From Flavobacteriales bacterium UBA5869 (GTDB lineage: Bacteria; Bacteroidota; Bacteroidia; Flavobacteriales_D; Crocinitomicaceae): a stretch of 7,357 nucleotides of DNA. The stretch lies in the NCBI GenBank assembly GCA_002432565.1, contig DJFP01000139.1, forward strand, positions 1,990-9,346, written 5' to 3'. Each line of letters begins with the position of its first letter. Position 1 is the stretch's first letter. A model generated the notes under the pieces. It had not been told where the DNA came from. It was given only the letters and a program-made list of their open reading frames with translations, and did no database searches. Shown here piece by piece: positions 1-5,948 of this stretch. A program made the position numbers and the translations under genes.

Positions 1-778
1 CCATCTCAGACATATCCTTTGGTTTGGGCAGGCGTTCCAGTTCAACCGGATTTTGCCAATCAATTCCGCCGTTTTTCCCGGGAACTCCGGTGAAGAGTTT
101 CATGTCTTTTTTCAGCTCATCAACCGGTACCTGCACGTAAACACCTTTGTCCGTCAGCTGCAGTTTCTTTCCTTCCGGCGTGAATGCGTTGAGACTAAAC
201 ATTCCCTGCGTTTCCAGCAAGCGATCCCCCGATTTGGTACTCAGTCCGGCTTTTACAATATCGGATGCTTTTTGCGCTTCCTGCCATTGAACGATTGCTT
301 TGCCTTTGTATGCTTTTCCGTTCAGCAGGAATGATTCGTCCGTGATGCTCAACAAAACACCGCTTTCTGATAAAAAAACATCCGATTCTCCGGTGAATTC
401 GAAATATTCCGGGACGATGTTCTCAAAAACCAATTCTTTCTCCAATTTTTCCAATAGCGGTTTTTCCAGAAATTCAGGTTTTCCGGTAATGCTGTCCCAA
501 TTAAGTATGACATACACCGAAGCGGCCAAAACACCGGCAATAATCAATCCTATTCCCGCTTTCACAAACAGTTTCTTTGCATGAAACCATTTACCCGACT
601 GCCTGACCAATCTTCTTAAGGAATTCCGCTGAATGAGTTCGGTCGTCAGTTTATGTAATTCAAACTCTTTCTGGAGTTCTGTGTTTTGGTTTAATTCTGC
701 TTCAAAAGCCGTTTTTCCTTCTGCTGAAAGCTCGTTATTCAAATAACGCTCAATCAATTGGTTCCAATTTGAGTCCAT
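1..778 (-). CDS. Putative anti-sigma factor, single-pass membrane protein (C-terminus beyond window)
   Basis: Reading leftward from the ATG at 778, the frame stays open for 259 codons to the window edge, so the C-terminus is missing. Residues 1-60 form a charged helical domain (MDSNWNQLIERYLNNELSAE...) of the kind seen at the cytoplasmic end of Bacteroidota anti-sigma factors. No Cys/His zinc site (HxxxCxxC) is present. One hydrophobic helix lies at about residues 73-92, followed by a predicted periplasmic part. That part contains a segment at about residues 142-220 (LLSITDESFLLNGKAYKGKA, then EAQKASDIVKAGL and ETQGMFSLNAFTPEGKKLQL) that resembles beta-rich domains of Bacteroidota surface proteins. 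The gene begins 2 bp after the stop of the sigma factor gene, so the two are almost certainly co-transcribed and probably translationally coupled. Binding and inhibiting that sigma factor is inferred from topology and position, not from a recognised domain. Confidence 0.65.
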   Translation of the reverse strand, partial: MDSNWNQLIERYLNNELSAEGKTAFEAELNQNTELQKEFELHKLTTELIQRNSLRRLVRQSGKWFHAKKLFVKAGIGLIIAGVLAASVYVILNWDSITGKPEFLEKPLLEKLEKELVFENIVPEYFEFTGESDVFLSESGVLLSITDESFLLNGKAYKGKAIVQWQEAQKASDIVKAGLSTKSGDRLLETQGMFSLNAFTPEGKKLQLTDKGVYVQVPVDELKKDMKLFTGVPGKNGGIDWQNPVELERLPKPKDMSEM

Positions 779-780
779 GG

Positions 781-1323
781 TTAAAATTGATTGAGTTCAA
801 CAGTCATTTGAGCTTCCTGCACCAAATCTTTGGCTTTCTGCATACAGCGGTATTTTTGCGCTTTCGCCACTTTATCGTTTCGGAAATCCAGCTTTTTGGC
901 GATATCCACCATGTTCCAGCCCAAACCATAGAACAAATGCAATAACTCCTTACATTGTTTCCCGATTCTCGCTAATGCGCTTTCCAATTGTTTGTACTGC
1001 AGCTCTTTCTCCATCCAGGATTCGGGAATTGCTTCCACATCCGTTTCCAAACTTCCCGTACCCTGTTTTTGTTCTTTGCGGGCAGTGTTGTACCACAGCA
1101 GTTTGCAGGTTTGCTTGATAAAATGGATTGGTTCCAGTTGGAACTCAAAATCGGGATCGTTTTTCTTTCGCAGGTAAATGATGAGTGCTTCCTGGAAGAG
1201 CTCTTCCGCTGTCAGTGCATCGCAACCAAAGGTTCGAAGCAGGCGCTTGGTCTGTGGGAAATGTTTGTACAGAACCGATAATTCTTTTTTGATTTCCTGC
1301 GGATTATAAAAAGGTTTCTCCAT
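781..1323 (-). CDS. RNA polymerase sigma factor, sigma-70 family, ECF-like
   Basis: A 180-residue protein, the usual length for ECF sigma factors. Residues about 23-85 match region 2: TAEELFQEALIIYLRK corresponds to the helix after the core-binding segment, and EPIHFIKQTCKLLWYNTARK to the helix that recognises and melts the -10 element. A linker at about 86-108 leads to region 4 at about 112-168, where LARIGKQCKELLHLFYGLGW plus MVDIAKKLDFRNDKVAKAQKY gives the helix-turn-helix that reads the -35 region; the 'QKYRCMQKAKDLV' ending is typical. Region 4 is slightly unusual, with NDKVAKAQKY in place of the commoner TVKSRLHR-type recognition helix. The gene is first in an operon with a membrane protein 2 bp downstream, the classic sigma/anti-sigma arrangement. 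It probably directs RNA polymerase to envelope or stress genes, but the target genes cannot be read from this window. The ATG at 1323 gives a full-length region 2, and a -7-like element lies about 50 bp upstream. Confidence 0.85.
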   Translation of the reverse strand: MEKPFYNPQEIKKELSVLYKHFPQTKRLLRTFGCDALTAEELFQEALIIYLRKKNDPDFEFQLEPIHFIKQTCKLLWYNTARKEQKQGTGSLETDVEAIPESWMEKELQYKQLESALARIGKQCKELLHLFYGLGWNMVDIAKKLDFRNDKVAKAQKYRCMQKAKDLVQEAQMTVELNQF

Positions 1324-1373
1324 TGCTGAATTTATCGGTTGTGTTTGGAAAACGGAAAGGTAAACATTCCTTC

Positions 1374-1381
1374 CAAAAATA
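1374..1381 (-). promoter_or_regulatory. Candidate -7 element (TATTTTTG) of the sigma/anti-sigma operon
   Basis: On the minus strand this reads TATTTTTG, an exact match to the Bacteroidota -7 consensus TAnnTTTG, about 51 bp upstream of the sigma factor ATG. No TTTG or TTG -33 element is visible at 17-23 bp upstream. The region is AT-rich, so a chance match is possible. Confidence 0.4.
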
Positions 1382-1414
1382 AACTCAGCGGTGCACGATT
1401 AATGATCTGAAAAA

Positions 1415-2442
1415 CTAATAATAACTGATGTTTCGTTTGTACTTAAAGTCTACGTCTTTGGAAGCATAAAATTGCCCTCTTTTTTGGGGTTGGACCCTCA
1501 CTTCGAGTTCTGTCCAATTCCCGTTTGCATCATAAGAAATATAAGTAATCTCTTCCCTGAGTTCCAACTGGAAATTAAGCTCAGAACCGCTCCAAGCGGT
1601 AGAATAATGTTTGATCTCGGTCAATTCATCGTTGTCATTATAACAGTATTCCGTTTTAAGATGAACATTTATGGAGTTCTTAATGGAGTGGTCCCAAACG
1701 GTCCATTCAATAATTCGGTTTCGCTCATCGGTTTTGATATCCTCCTGAAAGGAATTGAAATAAAGGTTCTCGAAATCTGTAAAAGATGTGGGCGGGTGGG
1801 TATTTCTCTTTTTACTTAATTCGCGAACAAATGAACGGGTGATATCCTTTTGCCTCTGATATGGTGATCTTGCTTTCACATACCGGTATTTTAAACTGAC
1901 ACTGTCGAAATCCGGAGTCCACTGATAATTCAGCGTATAATCAAAAATGCTGTCGTAAAAAGGGTCGCTGCGGTCCATAGAAGATTCACAGTCATAACAG
2001 GTATAAATTTCCTGCGTTTTGAAACCTTGTTCATTAAATCGAATCACGGTTTTTGATTTTTGGTAATAATTGATCCAGCGCATTGTTTCGAGAAGCGTTT
2101 CCCCGGTCATACGTATTGACTATCCAATTAACGTCGTTATAACGCATGAGTCCAAAACTCATAGAATCTTCCGAATAGTTTAACAACCCTTCCCTTTTCC
2201 GAAAACAGGTATTCAGCACGTAAACATAAAGAACTGTCTTCTCCGTTTTCCTTTAGCATGCAAATGGTTTCATAGACTTCTTTAACCGGACCTTTTAACT
2301 GAAAATCACCCGGTGTTTGTGCAACTGTTTTCGCCTGTAAATTTTCATATTCCGTAGTTCTGAACTTAGGGGCCTTCAAATCAGGCAATTGAGCACACAA
2401 GGCCAAAGGACTAAATATTATCAGAAGTAATCGAATTTTCAT
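1415..2442 (-). pseudogene. Secreted hypothetical protein gene with two frameshifts
   Basis: Three overlapping minus-strand frames together make one plausible protein. Frame 1 starts at the ATG at 2442 (an in-frame GTG at 2448 is less likely) with a signal peptide, MKIRLLLIIFSPLALCA, probable cleavage before Gln, and continues through LKGPVKEVYETICMLKENG to about 2187, where it would end at a stop at 2137. The sequence then continues sensibly in a second frame (LLNYSEDSMSFGLMRYNDV then NWIVNTYD) to about 2101, and in a third frame (ETLLETMRWINYYQKSKTV and onward) to the TAG at 1415. Removing one G from the GGG at 2187-2189 and one from the GGGG at 2101-2104 restores a single frame of 341 codons. 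The C-terminal part carries YDANGNWTELEV, a DANGNW repeat common in secreted Bacteroidota proteins with RHS/YD-like or beta-rich repeats. Function is unknown. It is either a recent pseudogene or an intact gene with two homopolymer sequencing errors; the preserved coding character on both sides of each shift fits either. Confidence 0.75.
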
Positions 2443-2477
2443 AGACACGGATTTAAAAGCGATACACTCAAATCCCC

Positions 2478-2517
2478 GTTTTGTTCATCAAAACCCGCTG
2501 ATTGAAATCATTTTCAA
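2478..2517. promoter_or_regulatory. Two short inverted repeats in a divergent spacer, possible operators
   Basis: The spacer between two divergently transcribed genes contains GTTTTG-TTCAT-CAAAAC (2478-2494) and, 7 bp further, TTGAAA-TCAT-TTTCAA (2502-2517). Both have perfect 6-bp arms. They lie upstream of the -7-like element at 2559 and upstream of the secreted protein start at 2442, where a regulator could act on either gene. Six-base arms in AT-rich DNA also occur by chance, and no regulator gene is adjacent. Confidence 0.25.
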
Positions 2518-2558
2518 CAGATTGCACCCTGATGTGTTCATTTTTTGCAACAGATTTA

Positions 2559-2566
2559 TACATTTG
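2559..2566 (+). promoter_or_regulatory. -7 promoter element (TACATTTG) of the SLT-like protein gene
   Basis: TACATTTG matches the Bacteroidota consensus TAnnTTTG exactly and lies 19 bp before the ATG at 2586, giving a leader of roughly 12-15 nt. The -33 position is weak (TTCA near 2537-2540). The element argues for the start at 2586 over upstream in-frame start codons, because those would place the promoter inside the coding sequence. Confidence 0.5.
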
Positions 2567-2585
2567 CACCAAAATTAAACCATCG

Positions 2586-3839
2586 ATGGAACAACAGGCG
2601 ACTCCGGTCCAGGCCCAGGCAACAACAGAAACCACTAAAAAACCCAGAAGTACTTTCAAAAAATGGCTGCGCCGCGGTTATTTTGGAGTGATCCATCTAT
2701 TGGCATTATTCGCCATGGCCCTGATCGGTGTTGCTTTGGCCGCTAAATTTAAGTGGACCAATGACAGCGGGAATGTGGACCTGAACAGCCGCTATTTTTC
2801 CGAAATGGCCGGCAAGTACAACCAGGGGTTCCAAACAGACAGTCTTACTTTTGCAAAACAGGAGCGCCAGATGTACCAAAACGTAGGTTTGTTGGCGAAA
2901 TATTATCCTCAGAATGCCAAGTTGATCCTGGATGCTTTTCATCGTTCGGGAGATGTGACTATTGCTCTGAGAATGCTGGATGCGGCCAATCTTCGGATGC
3001 AGAATCACAAAGGTTACCAGCGCGAACTGCAGCGCATCGAAGCTCAGGCAAGCGAAGCCTCTCTTTCTATTTATCCCTGGGCAAATTACCGTGAATGGAA
3101 AGAATTCTGCCGGGTGGTCAGAGCAGACAGTGCAGCAATCGATTCGGTTTCTCGCATTACAGGCGTTGAGTCTCGTTTGATCGTGATGTGCCTGGTGGGT
3201 GAACAAATTCGCATGTTCAACTCTTCCAGGGAGCAATTCAAAAAATACGTCGTTCCCTATAACCGATTGATCCTTACTACCAACCGTGGGTATGGTGTAA
3301 CCGGAATTCTTCAGAATACGGCATTGAAGATCGAAAAGAACCTGTTTGACAAAAGCAGCGCTTTTTACCCCGGAGCTTATTACCAAAATTGCCTGAACGT
3401 CAAAGATTCTTTCCCGGAATTGGTAAACGATACCATCGAAGCGCATAAACATTTGACCATCCAGCGCTTAATGAAAGGCGGAGATCATTTTTATTCCTAC
3501 TTGTACACGGCATTCTTCCTGCGCCAATTCCAGTCGCACTGGGAAAAGGAAGGATTTACTTTAGCGTACAGACCGGAAATCCTCGGAACTTTGTATAATC
3601 TCGGCTTCCAAAAAAGTAAACCGAAGAAAAACCCGGCAGTGGGCGGATCAACTTTCAATGTGGGCGACAAGGAATATACTTTCGGCGGTTTATGCTACGA
3701 GTTTTATTACAGTGGTGAATTGATGGATTTATTTCCACTGACCAGCCAGCCTTTTATTCCTACAAAAGTGCTGGAGAAGACGATTGTTTTCCCGGAACCG
3801 GAGGAAGAAGAGGTTGCTGCTCCTGTAGTAGCGGGTTGA
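2586..3839 (+). CDS. Membrane-anchored lysozyme/SLT-like (putative peptidoglycan lytic transglycosylase) protein
   Basis: A 417-residue protein. Residues 1-30 are polar and basic (KKPRSTFKKWLRR), followed by one transmembrane helix at about 31-53, so the rest should lie in the periplasm on an N-terminal anchor. Residues about 185-345 look like a divergent lysozyme-like fold. GVESRLIVMCLVGEQIRMF (193-211) aligns with the SLT pattern 'GVdp.LL.a.i..ES.F', making E206 the candidate catalytic acid. YGVTGILQNTALKIE (236-250) resembles the GLMQ..P.TA motif, and RPEILGTLYNLGF (329-341) resembles the 'A.AYNaG' motif. The C-terminus is acidic (EPEEEEVAA). The likely role is cleaving or binding peptidoglycan, inferred from motif order only. 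The start at 2586 was chosen because the upstream in-frame extension has no protein character and contains the -7 element. It is apparently monocistronic, since its 3' neighbour is convergent. Confidence 0.6.
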   Translation: MEQQATPVQAQATTETTKKPRSTFKKWLRRGYFGVIHLLALFAMALIGVALAAKFKWTNDSGNVDLNSRYFSEMAGKYNQGFQTDSLTFAKQERQMYQNVGLLAKYYPQNAKLILDAFHRSGDVTIALRMLDAANLRMQNHKGYQRELQRIEAQASEASLSIYPWANYREWKEFCRVVRADSAAIDSVSRITGVESRLIVMCLVGEQIRMFNSSREQFKKYVVPYNRLILTTNRGYGVTGILQNTALKIEKNLFDKSSAFYPGAYYQNCLNVKDSFPELVNDTIEAHKHLTIQRLMKGGDHFYSYLYTAFFLRQFQSHWEKEGFTLAYRPEILGTLYNLGFQKSKPKKNPAVGGSTFNVGDKEYTFGGLCYEFYYSGELMDLFPLTSQPFIPTKVLEKTIVFPEPEEEEVAAPVVAG

Positions 3840-3883
3840 TTTCCTATTCCAGAGGTCAAATAGGTTTCCAAGATTCGACAGGC

Positions 3884-3911
3884 AAACAGACACATATCTA
3901 TCTGTCTTTTT
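3884..3911. terminator. Possible bidirectional terminator between convergent genes
   Basis: AGACA (3888-3892) pairs with TGTCT (3903-3907). One mismatch further out, AAA (3884-3886) pairs with TTT (3909-3911), giving a T-run on the plus strand and, by symmetry, on the minus strand. It lies 45-70 bp past the stop of the plus-strand gene and 71 bp or more past the stop of the convergent DUF1345 gene. The stem is short and GC-poor, so this is a weak call. Nothing else was seen in 3840-3981. Confidence 0.3.
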
Positions 3912-3981
3912 GATCTTGGGGAGAAGTGCCCTATCATACCTCGCCCACTTCGAGCGATCTGAAAACATTCTTATCCTGGCA

Positions 3982-4626
3982 TCAAATATTGATGATCTCA
4001 TTGATCGTAATAGCGATCAAAATCGTATTGAAAAAGAAAGCAAGCAGGGAATGTGCCAGTGTCAACCGACGCAAGCCTTTCGTTTTGATGACCACATCTG
4101 AAACCTGGAAGGTCATCCCGATCGTAAAGGAGTAATAAGCAAAATCAAAATAGTCCGGGTTGACTTCTCCCGGGAAATCCAGTCCGCGGGAATGACTGGC
4201 ATATTTCTCGTTCTCATCTCCATAATACAAGTGTGCATAGCGGAAAGTAAATGAAAGATGCAGTACCATCCAGGCCAAAGTCACGGTAGCAATGAAGAAA
4301 ATCTCGTGAATGGCGCTATGTTTGCTGAAATGGATGTTATTATCGCTGTTCCAGAAGATGATAGCAATCAAGGCCGTAGAACAGGTTATGACCAAAACGA
4401 TGAATTGCATCCAAACACCCAGGTCTTCTTCTTTTGCCCGCAGCCTAATAAATTTGGAAGGAATGCGGATCATGGTAACGATACTTTCCAACAAATACAA
4501 TCCGCCAAATGTCAACCAGGAGAAAATGATACTTTCCTGAATTGACCATTTCAAATTGTAAAAAACAGCACCCACCAAAAAAGCGATTAAAAAGATGAGC
4601 AAAATCTTAAAGCGGACGAATTTCAT
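3982..4626 (-). CDS. DUF1345 family integral membrane protein
   Basis: A 214-residue, very hydrophobic protein, full length for DUF1345 (COG4291). The C-terminal half carries the family signature in order: FRYAHLYY (128-135), GLDFPG (148-153), PDYFDFAYYSFTIGMTFQVS (157-176), a basic segment (KTKGLRRL) and AHSLLAFFFNTILIAITIN (191-209). Hydrophobic segments lie at about 4-23, 33-52, 73-92, 107-127, 158-175 and 187-210. The family sits in the inner membrane, and its molecular function is not established; the conserved 'DFAYYSFTIGMTFQVSD' segment loosely recalls ion-channel pore regions, but that is speculation. Upstream the gene is divergent from the OmpA-domain gene, with an 87-bp shared spacer. 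A 7-of-8 match to TAnnTTTG lies about 20 bp ahead of the ATG. Confidence 0.85.
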   Translation of the reverse strand: MKFVRFKILLIFLIAFLVGAVFYNLKWSIQESIIFSWLTFGGLYLLESIVTMIRIPSKFIRLRAKEEDLGVWMQFIVLVITCSTALIAIIFWNSDNNIHFSKHSAIHEIFFIATVTLAWMVLHLSFTFRYAHLYYGDENEKYASHSRGLDFPGEVNPDYFDFAYYSFTIGMTFQVSDVVIKTKGLRRLTLAHSLLAFFFNTILIAITINEIINI

Positions 4627-4645
4627 AGCTGAACTGTTGACGATC

Positions 4646-4653
4646 CTAAATTA
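4646..4653 (-). promoter_or_regulatory. Weak -7-like element (TAATTTAG) ahead of the DUF1345 gene
   Basis: On the minus strand this reads TAATTTAG, one mismatch from TAnnTTTG, 19 bp before the ATG at 4626. No -33 element is evident. The opposite-strand gene has an equally weak candidate, TACTTTTC at 4673-4680. Confidence 0.25.
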
Positions 4654-4713
4654 ATCTTTTTGCCGGATTTGTTACTTTTCCCCAATCCCGACATTGAGAA
4701 GAAAAATAATGTT

Positions 4714-5385
4714 ATGAAACTGATCTATTCTTTGTGCCTTGTGCTCTTATCTTTTGGAATTCATGCACAAACGGTGAAAGCCCCTGTCAAAGTAATCGTT
4801 AAAGGATTTAACGGCAAACCTTATGCAAACGATAAAGTGCTTTTCGCGGGACAAAAATCCAAACAAATACTTTCAGGTGTTACCAACCAGCTGGGCCAAT
4901 TTGTCATACAACTACCAAGCGGCGACATTTACGATATCCGCATCCAAAGTATCGGCGACGAAATCGAGTACAACACCATAGAAATACCGGCGGTAAAGCC
5001 CGGTGAGTTTTTTGAAGAAGCTGAATTAGTAATTGAATATGATCCCGGAACTACTTTTTCATTCACAAACCTCCAATTCGAAACAGCAAAAGCAGATCTG
5101 AAAGCCGCAAGCTATGTGCACCTCAAAAACCTGGTGGACGTCATGAAGCGTAAAAAGGACCTTAAAATCAGGATTGACGGACATACCGACAGTGACGGGG
5201 ACGAAAGCGCCAATCAAATCCTGTCTCAAAAAAGAGCAGAATCGGTGAAGAATTACCTCATCAGCCAGGGAATTGATGCAGGACGGATAGCTGCAAAAGG
5301 ATTTGGGGAAAGCAAACCTGTTGCAGATAATGCAACACCTCAGGGTAAGGCGAAGAACCGGAGAACAGAGATTTCCATTTTGTAA
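4714..5385 (+). CDS. Exported OmpA-domain (peptidoglycan-associated) protein
   Basis: A 223-residue protein with three parts. Residues 1-18 (MKLIYSLCLVLLSFGIHA) are a signal peptide with cleavage before Gln19. Residues about 24-110 form a beta-rich domain (VIVKGFNGKPYANDKVLFAG, TNQLGQFVIQLPSG) resembling carboxypeptidase-regulatory or Ig-like domains. Residues about 113-223 are an OmpA C-terminal domain: FTNLQFETAKADLK, IDGHTDSDGDESANQILS, QKRAESVKNYLISQGID, AAKGFGESKPVADN and GKAKNRRTEISI. D159 and R174 keep the 15-residue spacing of the Asp and Arg that bind diaminopimelate in OmpA-type domains, so peptidoglycan binding is likely intact. There is no beta-barrel and no lipobox, so it is probably a soluble periplasmic or loosely attached envelope protein. 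The ATG at 4714 is preferred over an upstream TTG because only it places the signal peptide at the N-terminus. Confidence 0.85.
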   Translation: MKLIYSLCLVLLSFGIHAQTVKAPVKVIVKGFNGKPYANDKVLFAGQKSKQILSGVTNQLGQFVIQLPSGDIYDIRIQSIGDEIEYNTIEIPAVKPGEFFEEAELVIEYDPGTTFSFTNLQFETAKADLKAASYVHLKNLVDVMKRKKDLKIRIDGHTDSDGDESANQILSQKRAESVKNYLISQGIDAGRIAAKGFGESKPVADNATPQGKAKNRRTEISIL

Positions 5386-5393
5386 AAGATGCT

Positions 5394-5458
5394 TTCAACT
5401 CCGCTCAGGCAACTTTTAAACACAGTCAAAAATCAAAAGGAAACTGAGCAGAGTCGAA
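5394..5458. repeat. Imperfect palindromic intergenic repeat
   Basis: TTCAACTCCGCTCAG (5394-5408) and CTGAGCAGAGTCGAA (5444-5458) are inverted copies with 13 of 15 positions complementary, separated by 35 bp. The arm resembles a TTCGACTCCGCTCAG-like sequence that I recall being scattered between genes in Bacteroidota genomes; that recollection is unverified here. The element lies between a plus-strand gene and a convergent minus-strand fragment, typical for dispersed palindromic units. Its right arm forms the loop of the terminator-like hairpin at 5434-5468, so the two folds exclude each other. Confidence 0.5.
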
Positions 5459-5468
5459 GTTCCTTTTG
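5434..5468. terminator. Bidirectional terminator hairpin
   Basis: CAAAAGGAA (5434-5442) pairs perfectly with TTCCTTTTG (5460-5468), a 9-bp stem around a 17-nt loop, with two further CT/AG pairs possible after a bulged A. A-rich sequence on the left and T-rich sequence on the right flank it. It sits 48 bp past the OmpA-domain gene stop and directly abuts the stop of the convergent DUF1111 fragment, so it can end transcription from both sides. Confidence 0.6.
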
Positions 5469-5469
5469 T

Positions 5470-5832
5470 TTACAATGACTGCAAGTATTTCAGTAGGTAT
5501 TGTCGCTGTTTGGCTGGAAGTTTTTTGTAATTCTCCTTGCTCTTTTCAGCTTCTCCTCCGTGCCATAAAATAGCTTCTTCTATGGATCTTGCTCTTCCGT
5601 CATGCAGTAAATAAGTATGTCCGTTCACTAGCGAGATCAGACCTAATCCCCAAAGTGGCTGTGTTCTCCATTCGGAGCCTGAAGCCAAGTGGTCCGGAAC
5701 ATTATCGGCCAAACCAGGACCCATGTTGTGAAGCAGCAAGTCTGTATAAGGAGTTATTTTTTGGTTTTCAAAGAAGCGATGTCCGTCGGTATCATTCGTA
5801 TTTTCCGGGGTATCTGCTTCAGGTATTTTCAT
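5470..5832 (-). pseudogene. C-terminal fragment of a DUF1111 di-heme oxidoreductase (COG3488)
   Basis: The frame encodes 120 residues. Residues 26-120 match the C-terminal end of the DUF1111 / COG3488 family of cytochrome c peroxidase-like 'thiol oxidoreductases': ITPYTDLLLHNMGPGLADN (26-44), SGSEWRTQPLWGLGL (51-65), NGHTYLLHDGRARSIEEAIL (70-89) and WHGGEAEKSKENY (90-102). Whole members are roughly 400-500 residues, with a signal peptide and two CxxCH haem sites. This fragment has no signal peptide and no cysteine at all, so it could neither be exported by the Sec route nor bind c-type haem. Upstream the frame reaches a TGA after only 12 more codons, with no CxxCH, so the missing part is not nearby. 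The N-terminal 25 residues (MKIPEADTPENTNDTDGHRF...) may be remnants of the segment following the second haem motif. The well-kept reading frame suggests a fairly recent truncation. A functional small protein is less likely. Confidence 0.75.
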
Positions 5833-5880
5833 TATTTCTAAAAAATTGTATCTTTTTACTGGAAATCAATTATTTCTAAA
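5831..5880 (+). repeat. 12-bp direct repeat at the truncation point of the DUF1111 fragment
   Basis: ATTATTTCTAAA occurs at 5831-5842 and again at 5869-5880, 26 bp apart. The first copy overlaps the apparent start codon of the DUF1111 fragment. The surrounding spacer (5833-5948) is strongly AT-rich and holds no gene. Confidence 0.45.
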
Positions 5881-5906
5881 TAAACATGAAACCCAATTTT
5901 TGGCAT

Positions 5907-5914
5907 TTAGTTTG
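5907..5914 (+). promoter_or_regulatory. Possible -7 element (TTAGTTTG) of the DUF3108 gene
   Basis: TTAGTTTG differs from TAnnTTTG at one position and lies 34 bp ahead of the ATG at 5949. No -33 element was recognised. The AT-rich context lowers confidence. Confidence 0.25.
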
Positions 5915-5948
5915 TTATCACTTTTTCCAACAATTAGAAAATTAAGTT

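Noticed and set aside
2502..2585. In-frame N-terminal extension of the SLT-like protein gene
   Set aside because: It contains an exact -7 promoter element at 2559-2566, and its peptide has no domain or signal character; the ATG at 2586 is followed by a normal basic N-terminus and transmembrane helix.
2706..3452. Long open frame on the minus strand (248 codons)
   Set aside because: It lies wholly opposite the better supported SLT-like gene, and its peptide shows no recognisable domain; it is an antisense shadow.
4660..4713. Upstream TTG start for the OmpA-domain protein
   Set aside because: It would bury the signal peptide 18 residues into the protein; the ATG at 4714 gives a standard signal sequence.
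5833..5948. Possible missing N-terminal part of the DUF1111 gene upstream of the fragment
   Set aside because: The frame hits TGA after 12 codons, no CxxCH motif is present, and the spacer is AT-rich non-coding sequence.
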